Below, in pieces: positions 8,909 to 18,465 of a stretch of DNA of 64,000 nt (its first letter is position 1; each line of letters starts with the position of its first letter). Position numbers and translations under genes: made by a program. Under the pieces are notes generated by a model. The model was given only the letters and a program-made list of their open reading frames with translations, ran no database searches and was not told the origin of the DNA. The stretch is from Pseudaeromonas sharmana (GTDB lineage Bacteria; Pseudomonadota; Gammaproteobacteria; Enterobacterales; Aeromonadaceae): assembly GCF_042649925.1 (NCBI RefSeq), contig NZ_JBHSAF010000005.1, positions 36,921 to 100,920 of the forward strand, read 5' to 3'.

Positions 8909-9532
8909 ATGTCTCTGGAAAACCGTTTTAATACGCTGTTGGCGCAGACCTCGATTGCGTTGTCCGTTCAGCAGAAACAACAACTGCTCGGGCTCGTCGG
9001 GTTGCTGCACAAGTGGAACAAGGCTTACAATCTGACGTCGGTCAGAGAGCCGGAGGCCATGCTGGTCAAGCATATCCTCGATAGTCTGGTGGTCTCTCCC
9101 TTCCTCCAGGGGCGGCGGTTTATCGATGTGGGTACCGGGCCTGGGTTACCGGGTCTACCGCTCGCCATAGCCAATCCGGACAAACAGTTTGTTCTGCTCG
9201 ATAGCCTCGGCAAGCGCATCCGTTTTATCCGCCAGGCCATCCTCGAACTCGGCATCTCCAATGTCACTCCCGTTCAATCTCGCGTTGAGGATTATCAGGA
9301 TGACGCAGGTTTTGACGGCGTACTGAGCCGGGCCTTTGCTTCGTTGAATGACATGTTACAGTGGTGCCATCATCTACCAGCCCCTCAAGGTTGTTTCCTG
9401 GCACTCAAGGGGGTTTACCCCGCAGAGGAGCTCACCCGGTTGCCGGATGGTTTTTCCATGCTGAACAGCCACGCCTTGCATGTGCCGGAGCTTGAGGGTG
9501 AACGACACCTTATTATCATTAGTAAACAATAA
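8909..9532 (+). CDS. rsmG: 16S rRNA (guanine527-N7)-methyltransferase
   Basis: A 207-residue GidB. The SAM-binding motif IDVGTGPGLPGLPLAI is at about residues 70-85, and the LTSVRE and HILDSL blocks precede it. It methylates N7 of G527 in 16S rRNA; loss gives low-level streptomycin resistance in other bacteria. ATG at 8909 begins 1 nt after the mnmG stop; a GTG at 8900 in the same frame overlaps mnmG and is less likely. Confidence 0.97.
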   Translation: MSLENRFNTLLAQTSIALSVQQKQQLLGLVGLLHKWNKAYNLTSVREPEAMLVKHILDSLVVSPFLQGRRFIDVGTGPGLPGLPLAIANPDKQFVLLDSLGKRIRFIRQAILELGISNVTPVQSRVEDYQDDAGFDGVLSRAFASLNDMLQWCHHLPAPQGCFLALKGVYPAEELTRLPDGFSMLNSHALHVPELEGERHLIIISKQ

Positions 9533-9555
9533 GTTAAGTAATTCAGGGGAGTTTT

Positions 9556-10341
9556 GTGGGTAAGATTATCGCCATTGCAAACCAGAAAGGCGGGGTAGGA
9601 AAAACCACTACTTGTGTCAATCTGGCCGCCTCCATGGCCGCAACGCGGCGCAGGGTTCTGGTGATCGATCTGGATCCGCAGGGCAATGCCACCATGGCCA
9701 GCGGTGTCGACAAGTATGATGTCGAACGGACGGCATATGAGCTGCTGGTTGATGAGATACCCGCTCGCGAGGTGATCATCACCGAGACTGCCGGGGGATA
9801 TCATCTGGTGGCTGCCAACCAGGATGTCACCGCGGCCGAAATTCGACTGCTGGAATTTTTTGCGCGCGAAATCCGTTTGCGCAACGCTCTGGCCGCTATT
9901 CGCGAACAGTATGATTACATCTTCATCGATTGTCCGCCGTCACTGAATCTGCTAACGGTCAATGCCATGTCCGCCGCGGACTCCGTCATTGTGCCGATGC
10001 AGTGCGAATATTTTGCCCTTGAAGGGCTGACGGCCCTGGTTGATACCATCAGTAAGCTGGTTGCTGTCGTCAATCCGAATCTGAAGATAGAGGGCATATT
10101 GCGTACCATGTTCGATCACCGAAATCGGTTATCGAATGATGTGTCCGATCAGCTGAAACAACATTTTGGCGATAAGGTGTATCGCACCGTAATCCCGCGC
10201 AATGTGCGTCTGGCCGAGGCCCCGAGTTTCGGTACGCCTGCCATGTATTACGACAAGAGTTCTGTCGGAGCCAAGGCTTATTTGGCTCTGGCGGGTGAAA
10301 TTCTGCGGCGCGAAGAGCAGAGCGCTCACGCATCGGCTTGA
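9556..10341 (+). CDS. parA: Chromosome-partitioning ATPase ParA (Soj)
   Basis: A 261-residue P-loop ATPase with deviant Walker A KGGVGKTTT (about residues 11-19), Walker A' LVIDLDPQGNAT, and Walker B DYIFIDCPPS. It forms a nucleoid-bound gradient that moves ParB-parS complexes after replication of the origin. It starts with GTG at 9556, preceded by CAGGGGAG. parB follows with only 14 nt between. Location next to oriC is the usual chromosomal parAB position. Confidence 0.97.
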   Translation: MGKIIAIANQKGGVGKTTTCVNLAASMAATRRRVLVIDLDPQGNATMASGVDKYDVERTAYELLVDEIPAREVIITETAGGYHLVAANQDVTAAEIRLLEFFAREIRLRNALAAIREQYDYIFIDCPPSLNLLTVNAMSAADSVIVPMQCEYFALEGLTALVDTISKLVAVVNPNLKIEGILRTMFDHRNRLSNDVSDQLKQHFGDKVYRTVIPRNVRLAEAPSFGTPAMYYDKSSVGAKAYLALAGEILRREEQSAHASA

Positions 10342-10355
10342 GTTCGGGAAGCATC

Positions 10356-11258
10356 ATGACACCAAAAAAACGCGGACTCGGTAAAGGTTTGGAGGCGTTG
10401 CTGGGAACCAGCACTGCTGCCCGTCAGAAACAGTTACTGAACGATATGCGCGATGAGCAAGCCCTGGATCACGACCAGCACGGTGAGTTACGCCAGTTGC
10501 CGTTGAACACCTTGCAGCCCGGCAAATACCAGCCACGCAAAGATATGTCCCAGGAGGCGCTTGAGGAACTTGCCAGTTCGATTCGTGCCCAGGGCGTGAT
10601 TCAGCCTATCGTGGTCCGCAAGGTTGCCGAGCAACGCTACGAGATCATTGCCGGTGAACGTCGTTGGCGTGCCAGTCAGTTGGCCAAGTTGGAAACCGTA
10701 CCTTGTCTGGTCAAGGACGTTGAAGATAATGCCGCTGTTGCTATCGCGCTGATCGAGAATATCCAGCGCGAGGATTTGAATGCGATTGAGGAAGCGGCCG
10801 CGTTGCAGCGGCTGATGATGGAGTTTGAACTCACGCATCAGCAGGTGGCCGAGGCGGTAGGCAAATCCCGTAGTGCAGTGTCCAACCTGTTGCGGTTGAA
10901 TCAGCTCAATGAGGATGTCAAACGACTGGTCGAGCACGGTGATCTGGAGATGGGCCATGCTCGAGCGCTATTGGCACTGGATGGCGCGGTACAGACAGAA
11001 CTCGCCCGCCAGGTGGCCCAGAAAGCGATGACGGTGCGTGAGACGGAGCGCTTGGTGCAGAAGTTACTGCATCCCAAGCCGCCCGTTGCAGACAAGCCTC
11101 AATCACCTACGTTGCAGCATTGGGAGCAGGCTGTTGCCTCGCGATTGGGGATGGCGACCCGAATTGTCACCTCTGGTCAGGATAAGGGCAAAATCACCGT
11201 CTCATTTGAGAACAAAGATCAACTGCAGCAGCTTTTGAAGTGTTTCGGGCTGCAGTAA
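10356..11258 (+). CDS. parB: Chromosome-partitioning protein ParB (Spo0J)
   Basis: A 300-residue ParB. The N-terminal GLGKGLEALLG motif stimulates ParA; the CTP-binding domain contains GERRWRAS (box II, about residues 103-110) and ENIQRED; the helix-turn-helix THQQVAEAVGKSRSAVSNLLRL binds parS; the C-terminal part is a dimerisation domain. ATG at 10356 is chosen over an upstream in-frame TTG because the conserved protein begins MTPKKRGLG and CGGGAAG precedes it. I did not see a canonical 16-bp parS in the window. Confidence 0.97.
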   Translation: MTPKKRGLGKGLEALLGTSTAARQKQLLNDMRDEQALDHDQHGELRQLPLNTLQPGKYQPRKDMSQEALEELASSIRAQGVIQPIVVRKVAEQRYEIIAGERRWRASQLAKLETVPCLVKDVEDNAAVAIALIENIQREDLNAIEEAAALQRLMMEFELTHQQVAEAVGKSRSAVSNLLRLNQLNEDVKRLVEHGDLEMGHARALLALDGAVQTELARQVAQKAMTVRETERLVQKLLHPKPPVADKPQSPTLQHWEQAVASRLGMATRIVTSGQDKGKITVSFENKDQLQQLLKCFGLQ

Positions 11259-11268
11259 AAAAGAAGAA

Positions 11269-11296
11269 GGGGAATCCGTGGATTCCCCGTTTTTTT
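11269..11296 (+). terminator. Rho-independent terminator of parAB
   Basis: A perfect 9-bp stem GGGGAATCC / GGATTCCCC with a GT loop followed by a run of seven T, 11 nt after the parB stop codon. Confidence 0.95.
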
Positions 11297-11474
11297 AGCT
11301 ACGCTGAGGTGGAAACGGATCTCTGAACCAGATGCCTGGTTTGTTGTTAGGTACTTTTCCCGAAATAGAACGCTGAATAAAGCGTCAACACAGCATGAGC
11401 CAGCTCACAATTTGCTGGTTTTTAGCTGGTGGTTGGGCTATGTTGATTCATCATAAAAAACCATTACACAGCAA

Positions 11475-11503
11475 ATAGTTACATCTATTTAACACCTTAT
11501 AAT
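11475..11503 (+). promoter_or_regulatory. Candidate promoter of the atp operon
   Basis: The 294-nt space between the parB terminator and atpI holds a perfect -10 hexamer TATAAT at 11498-11503. No good -35 lies 16-18 nt upstream (best is ATAGTT/TAGTTA at 11475-11481). The surrounding region is AT-rich, fitting a strong housekeeping promoter. I see no other gene in 11297-11590. Confidence 0.55.
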
Positions 11504-11590
11504 CGCGGTTATTGAGGGGCTGTGAAATTGTTATTTTTATGTTATTAAAGCGCCTGTTTTGCAAGCGCGTCGAAGAATCGGAGAAAGCTG

Positions 11591-11980
11591 ATGGGCAGCA
11601 GTTCATCTATGAGTGTGCAAACGCTGGCATGGACTGTCCTTGTCGTTCAGCTTTTTTTGATAGCCCTCATCTCACTGGCCTGGTGGTTACTGGGTAGTGG
11701 TGTGGCGGCTTATTCTGCCCTCGTTGGGGGTGGAATTTACTGGGTGCCCCAACTTCTTTACAGCTGGATAGGCAGTGCGCGTAAAGCGGACGACCTGAAT
11801 GTTGGATTGGTGTTGTGGGACATCTACTGTGGCGCCGGTGCCAAGCTGGTGGCTACCCTGGTATTGTTTGGGGTGACCTTCAAGTTTCTGGAGGTACAGC
11901 ATGTTCCCATGTTTGTCACCTACGGATTGGCCCTGTGTTCACAGTGGATTATTTCGTTAACACTCAACAACCGTTACTAG
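11591..11980 (+). CDS. atpI: ATP synthase assembly protein AtpI
   Basis: A 129-residue inner-membrane protein with four hydrophobic segments (about 12-33, 38-58, 72-92, 101-120). AtpI/UncI helps c-ring assembly and is not part of the finished enzyme. It is the first gene of the atp operon and ends 8 nt before atpB. ATG 11591 is preceded by CGGAGAAAG; a second in-frame ATG lies at 11609. Confidence 0.9.
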   Translation: MGSSSSMSVQTLAWTVLVVQLFLIALISLAWWLLGSGVAAYSALVGGGIYWVPQLLYSWIGSARKADDLNVGLVLWDIYCGAGAKLVATLVLFGVTFKFLEVQHVPMFVTYGLALCSQWIISLTLNNRY

Positions 11981-11988
11981 GAAAACTC

Positions 11989-12768
11989 ATGGCTGCAACA
12001 GGAGAACTGCTTACTCCGCAGGAGTATATCTCCCACCACTTGCACCATCTGCAAGTAGGCTCGGGCTTCTGGGCGGTAAATATCGACTCCATGGTATTTT
12101 CCGTGGTCTTGGGTGCCTTATTTATCTGGTTGTTCCGCCGTGTTGCCGTTAAAGCAACCAGCGGTGTGCCAGGTAAGTTGCAGTGCTTTGTTGAGCTGGT
12201 TGTCGAATTCGTGGATGACACCGTAAAAGGGATCTTTCACGGCAAGAGCAAGTTGATTGCCCCATTGGCGTTGACCATCTTTGTTTGGGTCTTCCTGATG
12301 AACGTGATGGACTTGTGGCCTATCGACTATCTGCCTCATACAGCACAAATATTGGGCATTCCGTATCTGAGAGTGGTCCCTTCCGCTGACGTTAATATCA
12401 CCTTGTCCATGGCTCTGGGTGTCTTCTTCCTGATCTTTTTCTACAGCATCAAGATGAAAGGCGTATCCGGTTTCGTTAAGGAACTGACGATGACCCCGTT
12501 CAACCATTGGGCGTTTGTGCCAATTAACTTCATTCTGGAAACCGTAACCCTGTTGGCCAAACCGGTCTCGCTGGGTCTGCGGTTGTTCGGCAACATGTAT
12601 GCTGGTGAGATGATTTTCATCCTTATCGCTGCGATGTTGCCGTGGTGGTCGCAATGGTTCCTCAACGTACCCTGGGCCATCTTCCACATTCTGGTGATCA
12701 CACTTCAAGCGTTCATTTTCATGGTATTGACGATCGTATATCTGTCGATGGCCTATGAAGAACATTGA
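11989..12768 (+). CDS. atpB: F1Fo ATP synthase subunit a
   Basis: A 259-residue subunit a of the proton half-channels. The conserved helix LLAKPVSLGLRLFGNMYAGE contains the essential arginine (LGLRLFGN) that faces the c-ring. Family blocks MNVMDLWPIDYLP and FMVLTIVYL are present. The reading frame stays open upstream into atpI, but the conserved start is MAATGELL at 11989, just after the atpI stop. Confidence 0.97.
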   Translation: MAATGELLTPQEYISHHLHHLQVGSGFWAVNIDSMVFSVVLGALFIWLFRRVAVKATSGVPGKLQCFVELVVEFVDDTVKGIFHGKSKLIAPLALTIFVWVFLMNVMDLWPIDYLPHTAQILGIPYLRVVPSADVNITLSMALGVFFLIFFYSIKMKGVSGFVKELTMTPFNHWAFVPINFILETVTLLAKPVSLGLRLFGNMYAGEMIFILIAAMLPWWSQWFLNVPWAIFHILVITLQAFIFMVLTIVYLSMAYEEH

Positions 12769-12817
12769 TTCCTTTTACTGATATTTAGCGTTTTTTTCTG
12801 AAATTTGGAGATAAATC

Positions 12818-13045
12818 ATGGAGATGCTGTTTATTGCTGCTGGTCTGATGATGGGTTTGGCTGCTATCGGTGCTGCTATCGGTATCGGTGTGCTGGGTGG
12901 TAAGTTCCTTGAGGGTGCGGCTCGCCAGCCGGATCTGCTGCCGCTGCTGCGTACCCAATTCTTTATCGTCATGGGCCTGGTCGATGCGATCCCGATGATC
13001 GCGGTCGGTCTGGGCATGTACGTGATGTTCGCTGTCGCCAAGTAA
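12818..13045 (+). CDS. atpE: F1Fo ATP synthase subunit c
   Basis: A 75-residue two-helix proteolipid. The first helix has the glycine-rich packing motif GLAAIGAAIGIGVLGG; the polar loop is ARQPDLLPLLRTQ; the second helix carries the proton-binding carboxylate Asp56 in MGLVDAIPMI, equivalent to E. coli Asp61. The residues around the carboxylate indicate a proton- rather than sodium-coupled ring. GGAG lies 9 nt before the start. Confidence 0.98.
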   Translation: MEMLFIAAGLMMGLAAIGAAIGIGVLGGKFLEGAARQPDLLPLLRTQFFIVMGLVDAIPMIAVGLGMYVMFAVAK

Positions 13046-13098
13046 GACCGACTCCTGAACACTGTGTGTCAATTTATTCCACTTAGAGGAGTTGTGTC

Positions 13099-13569
13099 GT
13101 GGATATCAATATGACCATCCTCGGCCAGACCTTGGCATTCATCCTCTTTGTCTGGTTCTGCATGAAATTTGTATGGCCGCCGTTGCTGGCTGTCATCGAG
13201 AAACGTCAGAAAGAAATTGCTGACGGTCTCTCATCTGCAGAACGGGCAAAGAAAGATCTGGATTTGGCTCAGAACAAGGCCATGGAACAGATCAAGGAAG
13301 CCAAGCAACAGGCTGCAGAGATCATTGAGCAGGCGAACAAGCGCCGTGCCCAGATTATCGATGAGGCCAATCAGGAAGCCATGGGCGAGCGCGAGAAAAT
13401 CCTCAAGCAAGCTCAGGCCGAGATTGAAGCCGAACGCAATCGTGCCAGAGAAGATCTGCGCAAGCATGTGGCCGCGTTGGCCGTTGCCGGTGCCGAAAAA
13501 ATCCTGGAGCGTCAGATCGACAAGGCTGCCAACAGCGAGCTGGTCGATAAACTGGTTGCAGAACTGTAA
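13099..13569 (+). CDS. atpF: F1Fo ATP synthase subunit b
   Basis: A 156-residue peripheral stalk subunit: one N-terminal membrane helix (about 5-25) followed by a long charged coiled coil rich in Ala, Glu, Lys and Arg, ending in the delta-binding helix. The start is GTG at 13099, preceded by AGAGGAG; length and start match the E. coli protein (156 residues). Confidence 0.97.
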   Translation: MDINMTILGQTLAFILFVWFCMKFVWPPLLAVIEKRQKEIADGLSSAERAKKDLDLAQNKAMEQIKEAKQQAAEIIEQANKRRAQIIDEANQEAMGEREKILKQAQAEIEAERNRAREDLRKHVAALAVAGAEKILERQIDKAANSELVDKLVAEL

Positions 13570-13583
13570 GGGGGCTTGGGGCT

Positions 13584-14117
13584 ATGTCTGAAGTGACTAC
13601 CATTGCTCGCCCCTACGCCAAAGCGGCGTTCGATTTTGCCGTCGAGCACAAGGCTCTGGACAAGTGGCTGGGCATGTTGCTGTTCGCTGCCGAAGTGGCT
13701 AAGAACGACACCATGCAAAGTCTGTTTCAGGGCTCACTGGCGGCGCGTGAACTGGGTGACCTGTTCGTGCGCATCTGTGGTGACGAGCTGGATGAAAAGG
13801 GTCAGAACCTGATGAGGGTGATGGCTGAAAACGGACGCTTGAGTGTATTGCCTGCGGTGCTGGCAGAGTTTGTTGCCCTGAAGTCCGAGCTCGACAAGCA
13901 GCTCGATGCAGAGGTGACCTCCGCTAGCCCGTTGAGTGATGCGGACATGGCCAAAATTCAGGCTTCTCTGGAGAAGCGTTACGGTCGCACCGTGAAACTG
14001 AATTGCACCGTGGATCCGGCCTTGATGGCTGGATTGGTGATCAAGGCCGGTGACGAGATTATCGACGCCAGTGTCCGTAGCAAACTCAACCGCTTGGCGG
14101 AAGCGCTGCAATCTTGA
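13584..14117 (+). CDS. atpH: F1Fo ATP synthase subunit delta
   Basis: A 177-residue subunit that connects the peripheral stalk to the top of F1. The N-terminal TIARPYAKAAFDFA helix and the C-terminal GLVIKAGDEIIDASVRSKLNRL signature are both present. It starts 14 nt after atpF. Confidence 0.97.
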   Translation: MSEVTTIARPYAKAAFDFAVEHKALDKWLGMLLFAAEVAKNDTMQSLFQGSLAARELGDLFVRICGDELDEKGQNLMRVMAENGRLSVLPAVLAEFVALKSELDKQLDAEVTSASPLSDADMAKIQASLEKRYGRTVKLNCTVDPALMAGLVIKAGDEIIDASVRSKLNRLAEALQS

Positions 14118-14131
14118 TTGGGGATTAGAGC

Positions 14132-15673
14132 ATGCAACTGAATTCCACTGAAATTGCCGAGCTGATTAAAAAGCGTATCGAGCAATTTGAAGTTGTAACC
14201 GAAGCGCGGAACGAAGGTACCATCGTTTCCGTCAGCGACGGTATCGTCCGCATCCACGGCCTGGCCGATGTCATGCAGGGCGAAATGATTGAACTGCCGG
14301 GAAACCGTTATGGCCTGGCGTTAAACCTGGAACGTGACTCCGTCGGCGCCATCGTCATGGGGCCGTACGCCGATCTGGCTGAAGGCCAGAAGGTGACGGG
14401 AACCGGACGTATTCTGGAAGTGCCGGTCGGCCGTGGTCTGCTGGGTCGCGTGGTCAACACGCTGGGCCAGCCGATTGATGGTAAGGGTCCGGTCGATAAC
14501 GACGGCTTTTCACCGATCGAGGTGATTGCACCGGGCGTTATCGCGCGGAAGTCGGTGTCCCAGCCAGTCCAGACCGGTTACAAGGCAGTTGACGCCATGA
14601 TCCCGATCGGTCGTGGTCAGCGTGAACTGGTGATCGGTGACCGTCAGACCGGTAAGACCGCTCTGGCGATCGATGCGATCATTAACCAGAAAGACTCTGG
14701 TATCAAATGTATCTATGTGGCCATCGGTCAGAAGGCTTCCACCATTGCTAACGTGGTGCGCAAGCTGGAAGAACACGGGGCGCTGCAGAACACCATCGTC
14801 GTGGTAGCGTCTGCCTCCGAGTCCGCCTCGCTGCAATACCTGGCGCCGTATGCCGGTTGTGCCATGGGCGAATACTTCCGTGACCGCGGTGAAGATGCAT
14901 TGATCATCTATGATGACCTCTCCAAGCACGCCGTCGCGTATCGCCAGATCTCGTTGCTGCTGCGTCGTCCGCCAGGACGTGAGGCCTTCCCGGGTGACGT
15001 CTTCTATCTGCACTCCCGTCTGCTTGAACGTGCCGCTCGTGTCAACGAAGAGTATGTTGAGGCTTTCACCAAGGGGGCAGTCAAAGGCCAGACCGGTTCT
15101 CTGACCGCATTGCCGATCATTGAAACTCAGGCCGGTGACGTGTCAGCGTTCGTTCCGACCAACGTTATCTCCATCACCGATGGCCAGATCTTCCTGACGA
15201 CCCAGCTGTTCAACGCGGGTATCCGCCCGGCAGTTGATCCGGGTATTTCCGTATCGCGGGTTGGTGGTGCGGCGCAGACCAAGATCATCAAGAAGCTGTC
15301 CGGCGGTATCCGTACTGCTCTGGCTCAGTATCGTGAACTGGCAGCATTTGCCCAGTTCTCTTCCGATCTGGATGATGCGACCCGTAACCAGCTGAACCAT
15401 GGTCAGAAAGTTACCGAGCTGATGAAGCAGAAGCAGTATGCGCCGATGAGCGTGGCCAACCAGGCCCTGGTACTGTTCGCTGCCGAGCGCGGTTATCTTG
15501 CCGACGTGGAATTGAACAAGATTGGTGATTTCGAAGCCGCTCTGCTCTCCTATGCCAGCACCGAGCATGCCGACCTGATGGCTGAGATCAATGCCCAGGC
15601 TGACTACAACGATGATGTTGTAGCCAAGCTGACGGCACTGCTCGACAGCTTCAAGGCAACTCAGACCTGGTAA
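14132..15673 (+). CDS. atpA: F1Fo ATP synthase subunit alpha
   Basis: A 513-residue non-catalytic nucleotide-binding subunit. P-loop GDRQTGKT is at about residues 169-176, the Walker B region is ALIIYDDLSKHAVAYRQ, and the family signature PAVDPGISVSRVG is near residue 370. Length equals that of E. coli (513). GGGGATTAGAGC precedes the start. Confidence 0.99.
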   Translation: MQLNSTEIAELIKKRIEQFEVVTEARNEGTIVSVSDGIVRIHGLADVMQGEMIELPGNRYGLALNLERDSVGAIVMGPYADLAEGQKVTGTGRILEVPVGRGLLGRVVNTLGQPIDGKGPVDNDGFSPIEVIAPGVIARKSVSQPVQTGYKAVDAMIPIGRGQRELVIGDRQTGKTALAIDAIINQKDSGIKCIYVAIGQKASTIANVVRKLEEHGALQNTIVVVASASESASLQYLAPYAGCAMGEYFRDRGEDALIIYDDLSKHAVAYRQISLLLRRPPGREAFPGDVFYLHSRLLERAARVNEEYVEAFTKGAVKGQTGSLTALPIIETQAGDVSAFVPTNVISITDGQIFLTTQLFNAGIRPAVDPGISVSRVGGAAQTKIIKKLSGGIRTALAQYRELAAFAQFSSDLDDATRNQLNHGQKVTELMKQKQYAPMSVANQALVLFAAERGYLADVELNKIGDFEAALLSYASTEHADLMAEINAQADYNDDVVAKLTALLDSFKATQTW

Positions 15674-15719
15674 GTCATAGTGGCTGCAAGGTGCAGCCAC
15701 CTGGAATGGAGAGTTTGAG

Positions 15720-16583
15720 ATGGCCGGCGCGAAAGAAATACGCAACAAGATCGGGAGTGTGAAGAACACTCAGAAGATCACCAGCGCGATGCAGATGGTC
15801 GCCGCGTCCAAGATGCGGAAAGTACAGGAGCGGATGGGTTCCAGCCGCCCTTACGCCGTCAGCATGCGCAAGGTGATCGGTCATATTGCCCTGGGGAACC
15901 TGGAATACAAGCATCCCTACCTTGAAGAGCGTGAAGCCAAGCGAGTGGGCTACATCATCATATCGACAGACCGCGGTCTGTGCGGTGGTCTGAACATCAA
16001 CCTGTTCAAGGCCACACTCGGTTCGATGAAGCAGTGGAAAGATCAGGGGGCCGACGCCAGTCTGGCTCTGCTGGGTTCCAAGGCGAGTGGCTTCTTTGGT
16101 CGCTTTGGCTACAAGGTGCTTGCCCAGGCCTCCGGTTTTGGTGACAACCCGACCGTCAACGATCTGATCGGCTCGGTGCGCGTCATGCTGCAGGCCTATG
16201 ACAACGGGGAAATCGATCGTCTGTATCTGGTGTACAACAAGTTTGTAAACACCATGGTGCAGCAACCTGTTGTTGACCAGCTGCTGCCGCTGCCGAAGGC
16301 TAAAGATGACAAGATGGCCAAGCGCCATTGGGACTACCTGTACGAGCCGGATCCAAAAGCACTGCTGGATCAACTGCTCAGCCGTTACATCGAGTCCCAG
16401 GTGTACCAGGGGGTTGTCGAGAACCTGGCCAGCGAGCAAGCGGCCCGGATGGTCGCGATGAAGTCAGCTACCGAAAACGCCGACACACTGATCAACGATC
16501 TGCAACTGGTGTACAACAAGGCCCGTCAGGCCGGTATCACTCAGGAGCTGACCGAAATCGTGTCCGGTGCGGCAGCGGTCTAG
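15720..16583 (+). CDS. atpG: F1Fo ATP synthase subunit gamma
   Basis: A 287-residue rotor subunit. The N-terminal coiled-coil strand AGAKEIRNKIGSVKNTQKIT and the C-terminal strand ending ITQELTEIVSGAAA are conserved, as is the TDRGLCGGLN loop. The 46-nt gap from atpA contains AATGGAGAG just before the ATG. Confidence 0.98.
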   Translation: MAGAKEIRNKIGSVKNTQKITSAMQMVAASKMRKVQERMGSSRPYAVSMRKVIGHIALGNLEYKHPYLEEREAKRVGYIIISTDRGLCGGLNINLFKATLGSMKQWKDQGADASLALLGSKASGFFGRFGYKVLAQASGFGDNPTVNDLIGSVRVMLQAYDNGEIDRLYLVYNKFVNTMVQQPVVDQLLPLPKAKDDKMAKRHWDYLYEPDPKALLDQLLSRYIESQVYQGVVENLASEQAARMVAMKSATENADTLINDLQLVYNKARQAGITQELTEIVSGAAAV

Positions 16584-16616
16584 GGCTAAGGTATTCATAG
16601 GTTTAGAGGATTTGAC

Positions 16617-18005
16617 ATGAGTAACGGTATCATCGTTCAAGTCATCGGTGCTGTTGTGGACGTTCAGTTCCCGCAGGATTCCGTACCTCAGGTGTACGAT
16701 GCACTGAAGATTGTGAGCGAAGGCCAGACCCAGGGTCTGGTACTGGAAGTGCAACAACAAATCGGCGGCGGTGTAGTCCGTTGTATCGCCATGGGTACCT
16801 CAGACGGTCTGCGCCGCGGTGCAGAAGTCGTCAACACCGGTGCGGGCATCAAGGTGCCGGTCGGTAAGGCGACCCTCGGCCGTATCATGAACGTGCTGGG
16901 CGAACCGGTAGACGAACAGGGTCCGATCGGTGAGGAAGAGCGTATGGTGATTCACCGTGCTGCGCCGAGCTATGAAGATCAATCCAATACCACTGAACTG
17001 CTGGAAACCGGCATCAAGGTTATCGACCTGATTTGCCCGTTCGCCAAGGGCGGCAAGGTCGGTCTGTTCGGTGGTGCCGGTGTCGGCAAGACCGTTAACA
17101 TGATGGAGTTGATCAACAACATCGCCAAGGCCCACTCCGGTCTGTCAGTATTCGCCGGTGTCGGTGAGCGGACCCGTGAAGGTAACGACTTCTACTATGA
17201 AATGAAGGAGTCTAACGTTCTGGACAAGGTTGCCATGGTGTACGGTCAGATGAACGAACCGCCTGGAAACCGTCTGCGCGTGGCGCTGACCGGCCTGACC
17301 ATGGCCGAGAAGTTCCGTGACGAGGGGCGTGACGTTCTGTTGTTCATCGACAACATCTATCGTTACACGCTGGCGGGCACCGAAGTCTCGGCATTGCTGG
17401 GTCGTATGCCATCTGCGGTAGGTTATCAACCGACGCTGGCCGAGGAAATGGGTGCGTTGCAAGAGCGTATCACCTCTACCAAGAGCGGCTCTATCACCTC
17501 GATCCAGGCCGTCTACGTGCCTGCGGACGACTTGACTGACCCGTCGCCGGCGACCACCTTTGCTCACTTGGACTCTACCGTCACGCTGAGCCGTCAAATC
17601 GCAGCGCTGGGTATCTACCCGGCCGTTGATCCGCTGGACTCCACCTCTCGTCAGCTGGATCCGCTGGTGGTTGGTCAGGAGCACTATGATGTGGCTCGTG
17701 GTGTGCAGTCCGTACTGCAGCGCTACAAGGAGCTGAAGGACATCATTGCGATTCTGGGGATGGACGAACTGTCCGAGAACGACAAGCTGGTTGTGGCGCG
17801 TGCGCGTAAGATCGAGCGTTTCCTGTCCCAGCCGTTTAGCGTGGCAGAAGTGTTCACCGGTTCTCCGGGCAAGTATGTTCCATTGAAGGACACTATCCGT
17901 GGCTTCAAGGGCATTCTGGACGGCGAGTTCGACGATCTGCCGGAGCAGGCGTTCTACATGGTTGGTTCCATCGACGAAGTTGTCGAGAAGGCCAAGAAAC
18001 TGTAA
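16617..18005 (+). CDS. atpD: F1Fo ATP synthase subunit beta
   Basis: A 462-residue catalytic subunit. P-loop GGAGVGKT is at about residues 150-157, the catalytic glutamate lies in GVGERTREGNDFY, and the signature PAVDPLDSTSR is near residue 340. One position departs from the usual sequence: the Walker B strand reads DVLLFIDNIYRYTLAG, where most gammaproteobacterial beta subunits have DNIYRYTLAG as well, so this is normal for the group. TTAGAGGA precedes the start. Confidence 0.99.
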   Translation: MSNGIIVQVIGAVVDVQFPQDSVPQVYDALKIVSEGQTQGLVLEVQQQIGGGVVRCIAMGTSDGLRRGAEVVNTGAGIKVPVGKATLGRIMNVLGEPVDEQGPIGEEERMVIHRAAPSYEDQSNTTELLETGIKVIDLICPFAKGGKVGLFGGAGVGKTVNMMELINNIAKAHSGLSVFAGVGERTREGNDFYYEMKESNVLDKVAMVYGQMNEPPGNRLRVALTGLTMAEKFRDEGRDVLLFIDNIYRYTLAGTEVSALLGRMPSAVGYQPTLAEEMGALQERITSTKSGSITSIQAVYVPADDLTDPSPATTFAHLDSTVTLSRQIAALGIYPAVDPLDSTSRQLDPLVVGQEHYDVARGVQSVLQRYKELKDIIAILGMDELSENDKLVVARARKIERFLSQPFSVAEVFTGSPGKYVPLKDTIRGFKGILDGEFDDLPEQAFYMVGSIDEVVEKAKKL

Positions 18006-18023
18006 TCCTGGGCAGGAGGATCT

Positions 18024-18449
18024 ATGGCTGAGATTACCTTCCACCTGGATGTGGTCAGCGCCGAGGAGATGCTGTTCTCCGGTCGCGTTGAATCCGTTCA
18101 GGTCACAGGTGCGGAAGGGGAGCTGGGCATCCGTCATGGTCACGCGCCGCTCCTGACATCCATCAAGCCTGGTCTGGTGCGTCTGATCAAGCTGCACGGT
18201 GTCGAGGAAGTGATGTACATCTCCGGCGGTATGCTGGAAGTACAACCCGAGACGGTGACAGTACTGGCGGACACCGCTATCCGTGCTGCGGATATCGATG
18301 AAGCCAAGGCTCAGGAAGCCAAGCGTGCAGCCGAAGACAAGATGAACGGCAAGTCCGGCGATGTCGACTATGCCGAAGCCATCGCCGAATTGGCGAAGGC
18401 CATGGCACAGTTGCGCGTGGTGGAGCTCACCCGCAAAAACTATCGCTAA
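18024..18449 (+). CDS. atpC: F1Fo ATP synthase subunit epsilon
   Basis: A 141-residue subunit: an N-terminal beta-sandwich (about 1-85, with EGELGIRHGHAPLLT) and a C-terminal two-helix inhibitory domain. It regulates ATP hydrolysis. GGCAGGAGG lies before the start. It is the last gene of the operon and is followed by a strong terminator. Confidence 0.98.
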   Translation: MAEITFHLDVVSAEEMLFSGRVESVQVTGAEGELGIRHGHAPLLTSIKPGLVRLIKLHGVEEVMYISGGMLEVQPETVTVLADTAIRAADIDEAKAQEAKRAAEDKMNGKSGDVDYAEAIAELAKAMAQLRVVELTRKNYR

Positions 18450-18465
18450 CTCTTCTGCTGACATC

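Noticed and set aside
7018..11258. parS site near parAB
   Set aside because: No TGTTTCACGTGAAACA or close variant was noticed on either strand; parS may lie outside this window.
16617..18005. A possible unusual Walker B in atpD (IDNIYRY)
   Set aside because: On reflection this is the normal DNIYRYTLAG sequence in gammaproteobacterial beta subunits, so it is not an anomaly.
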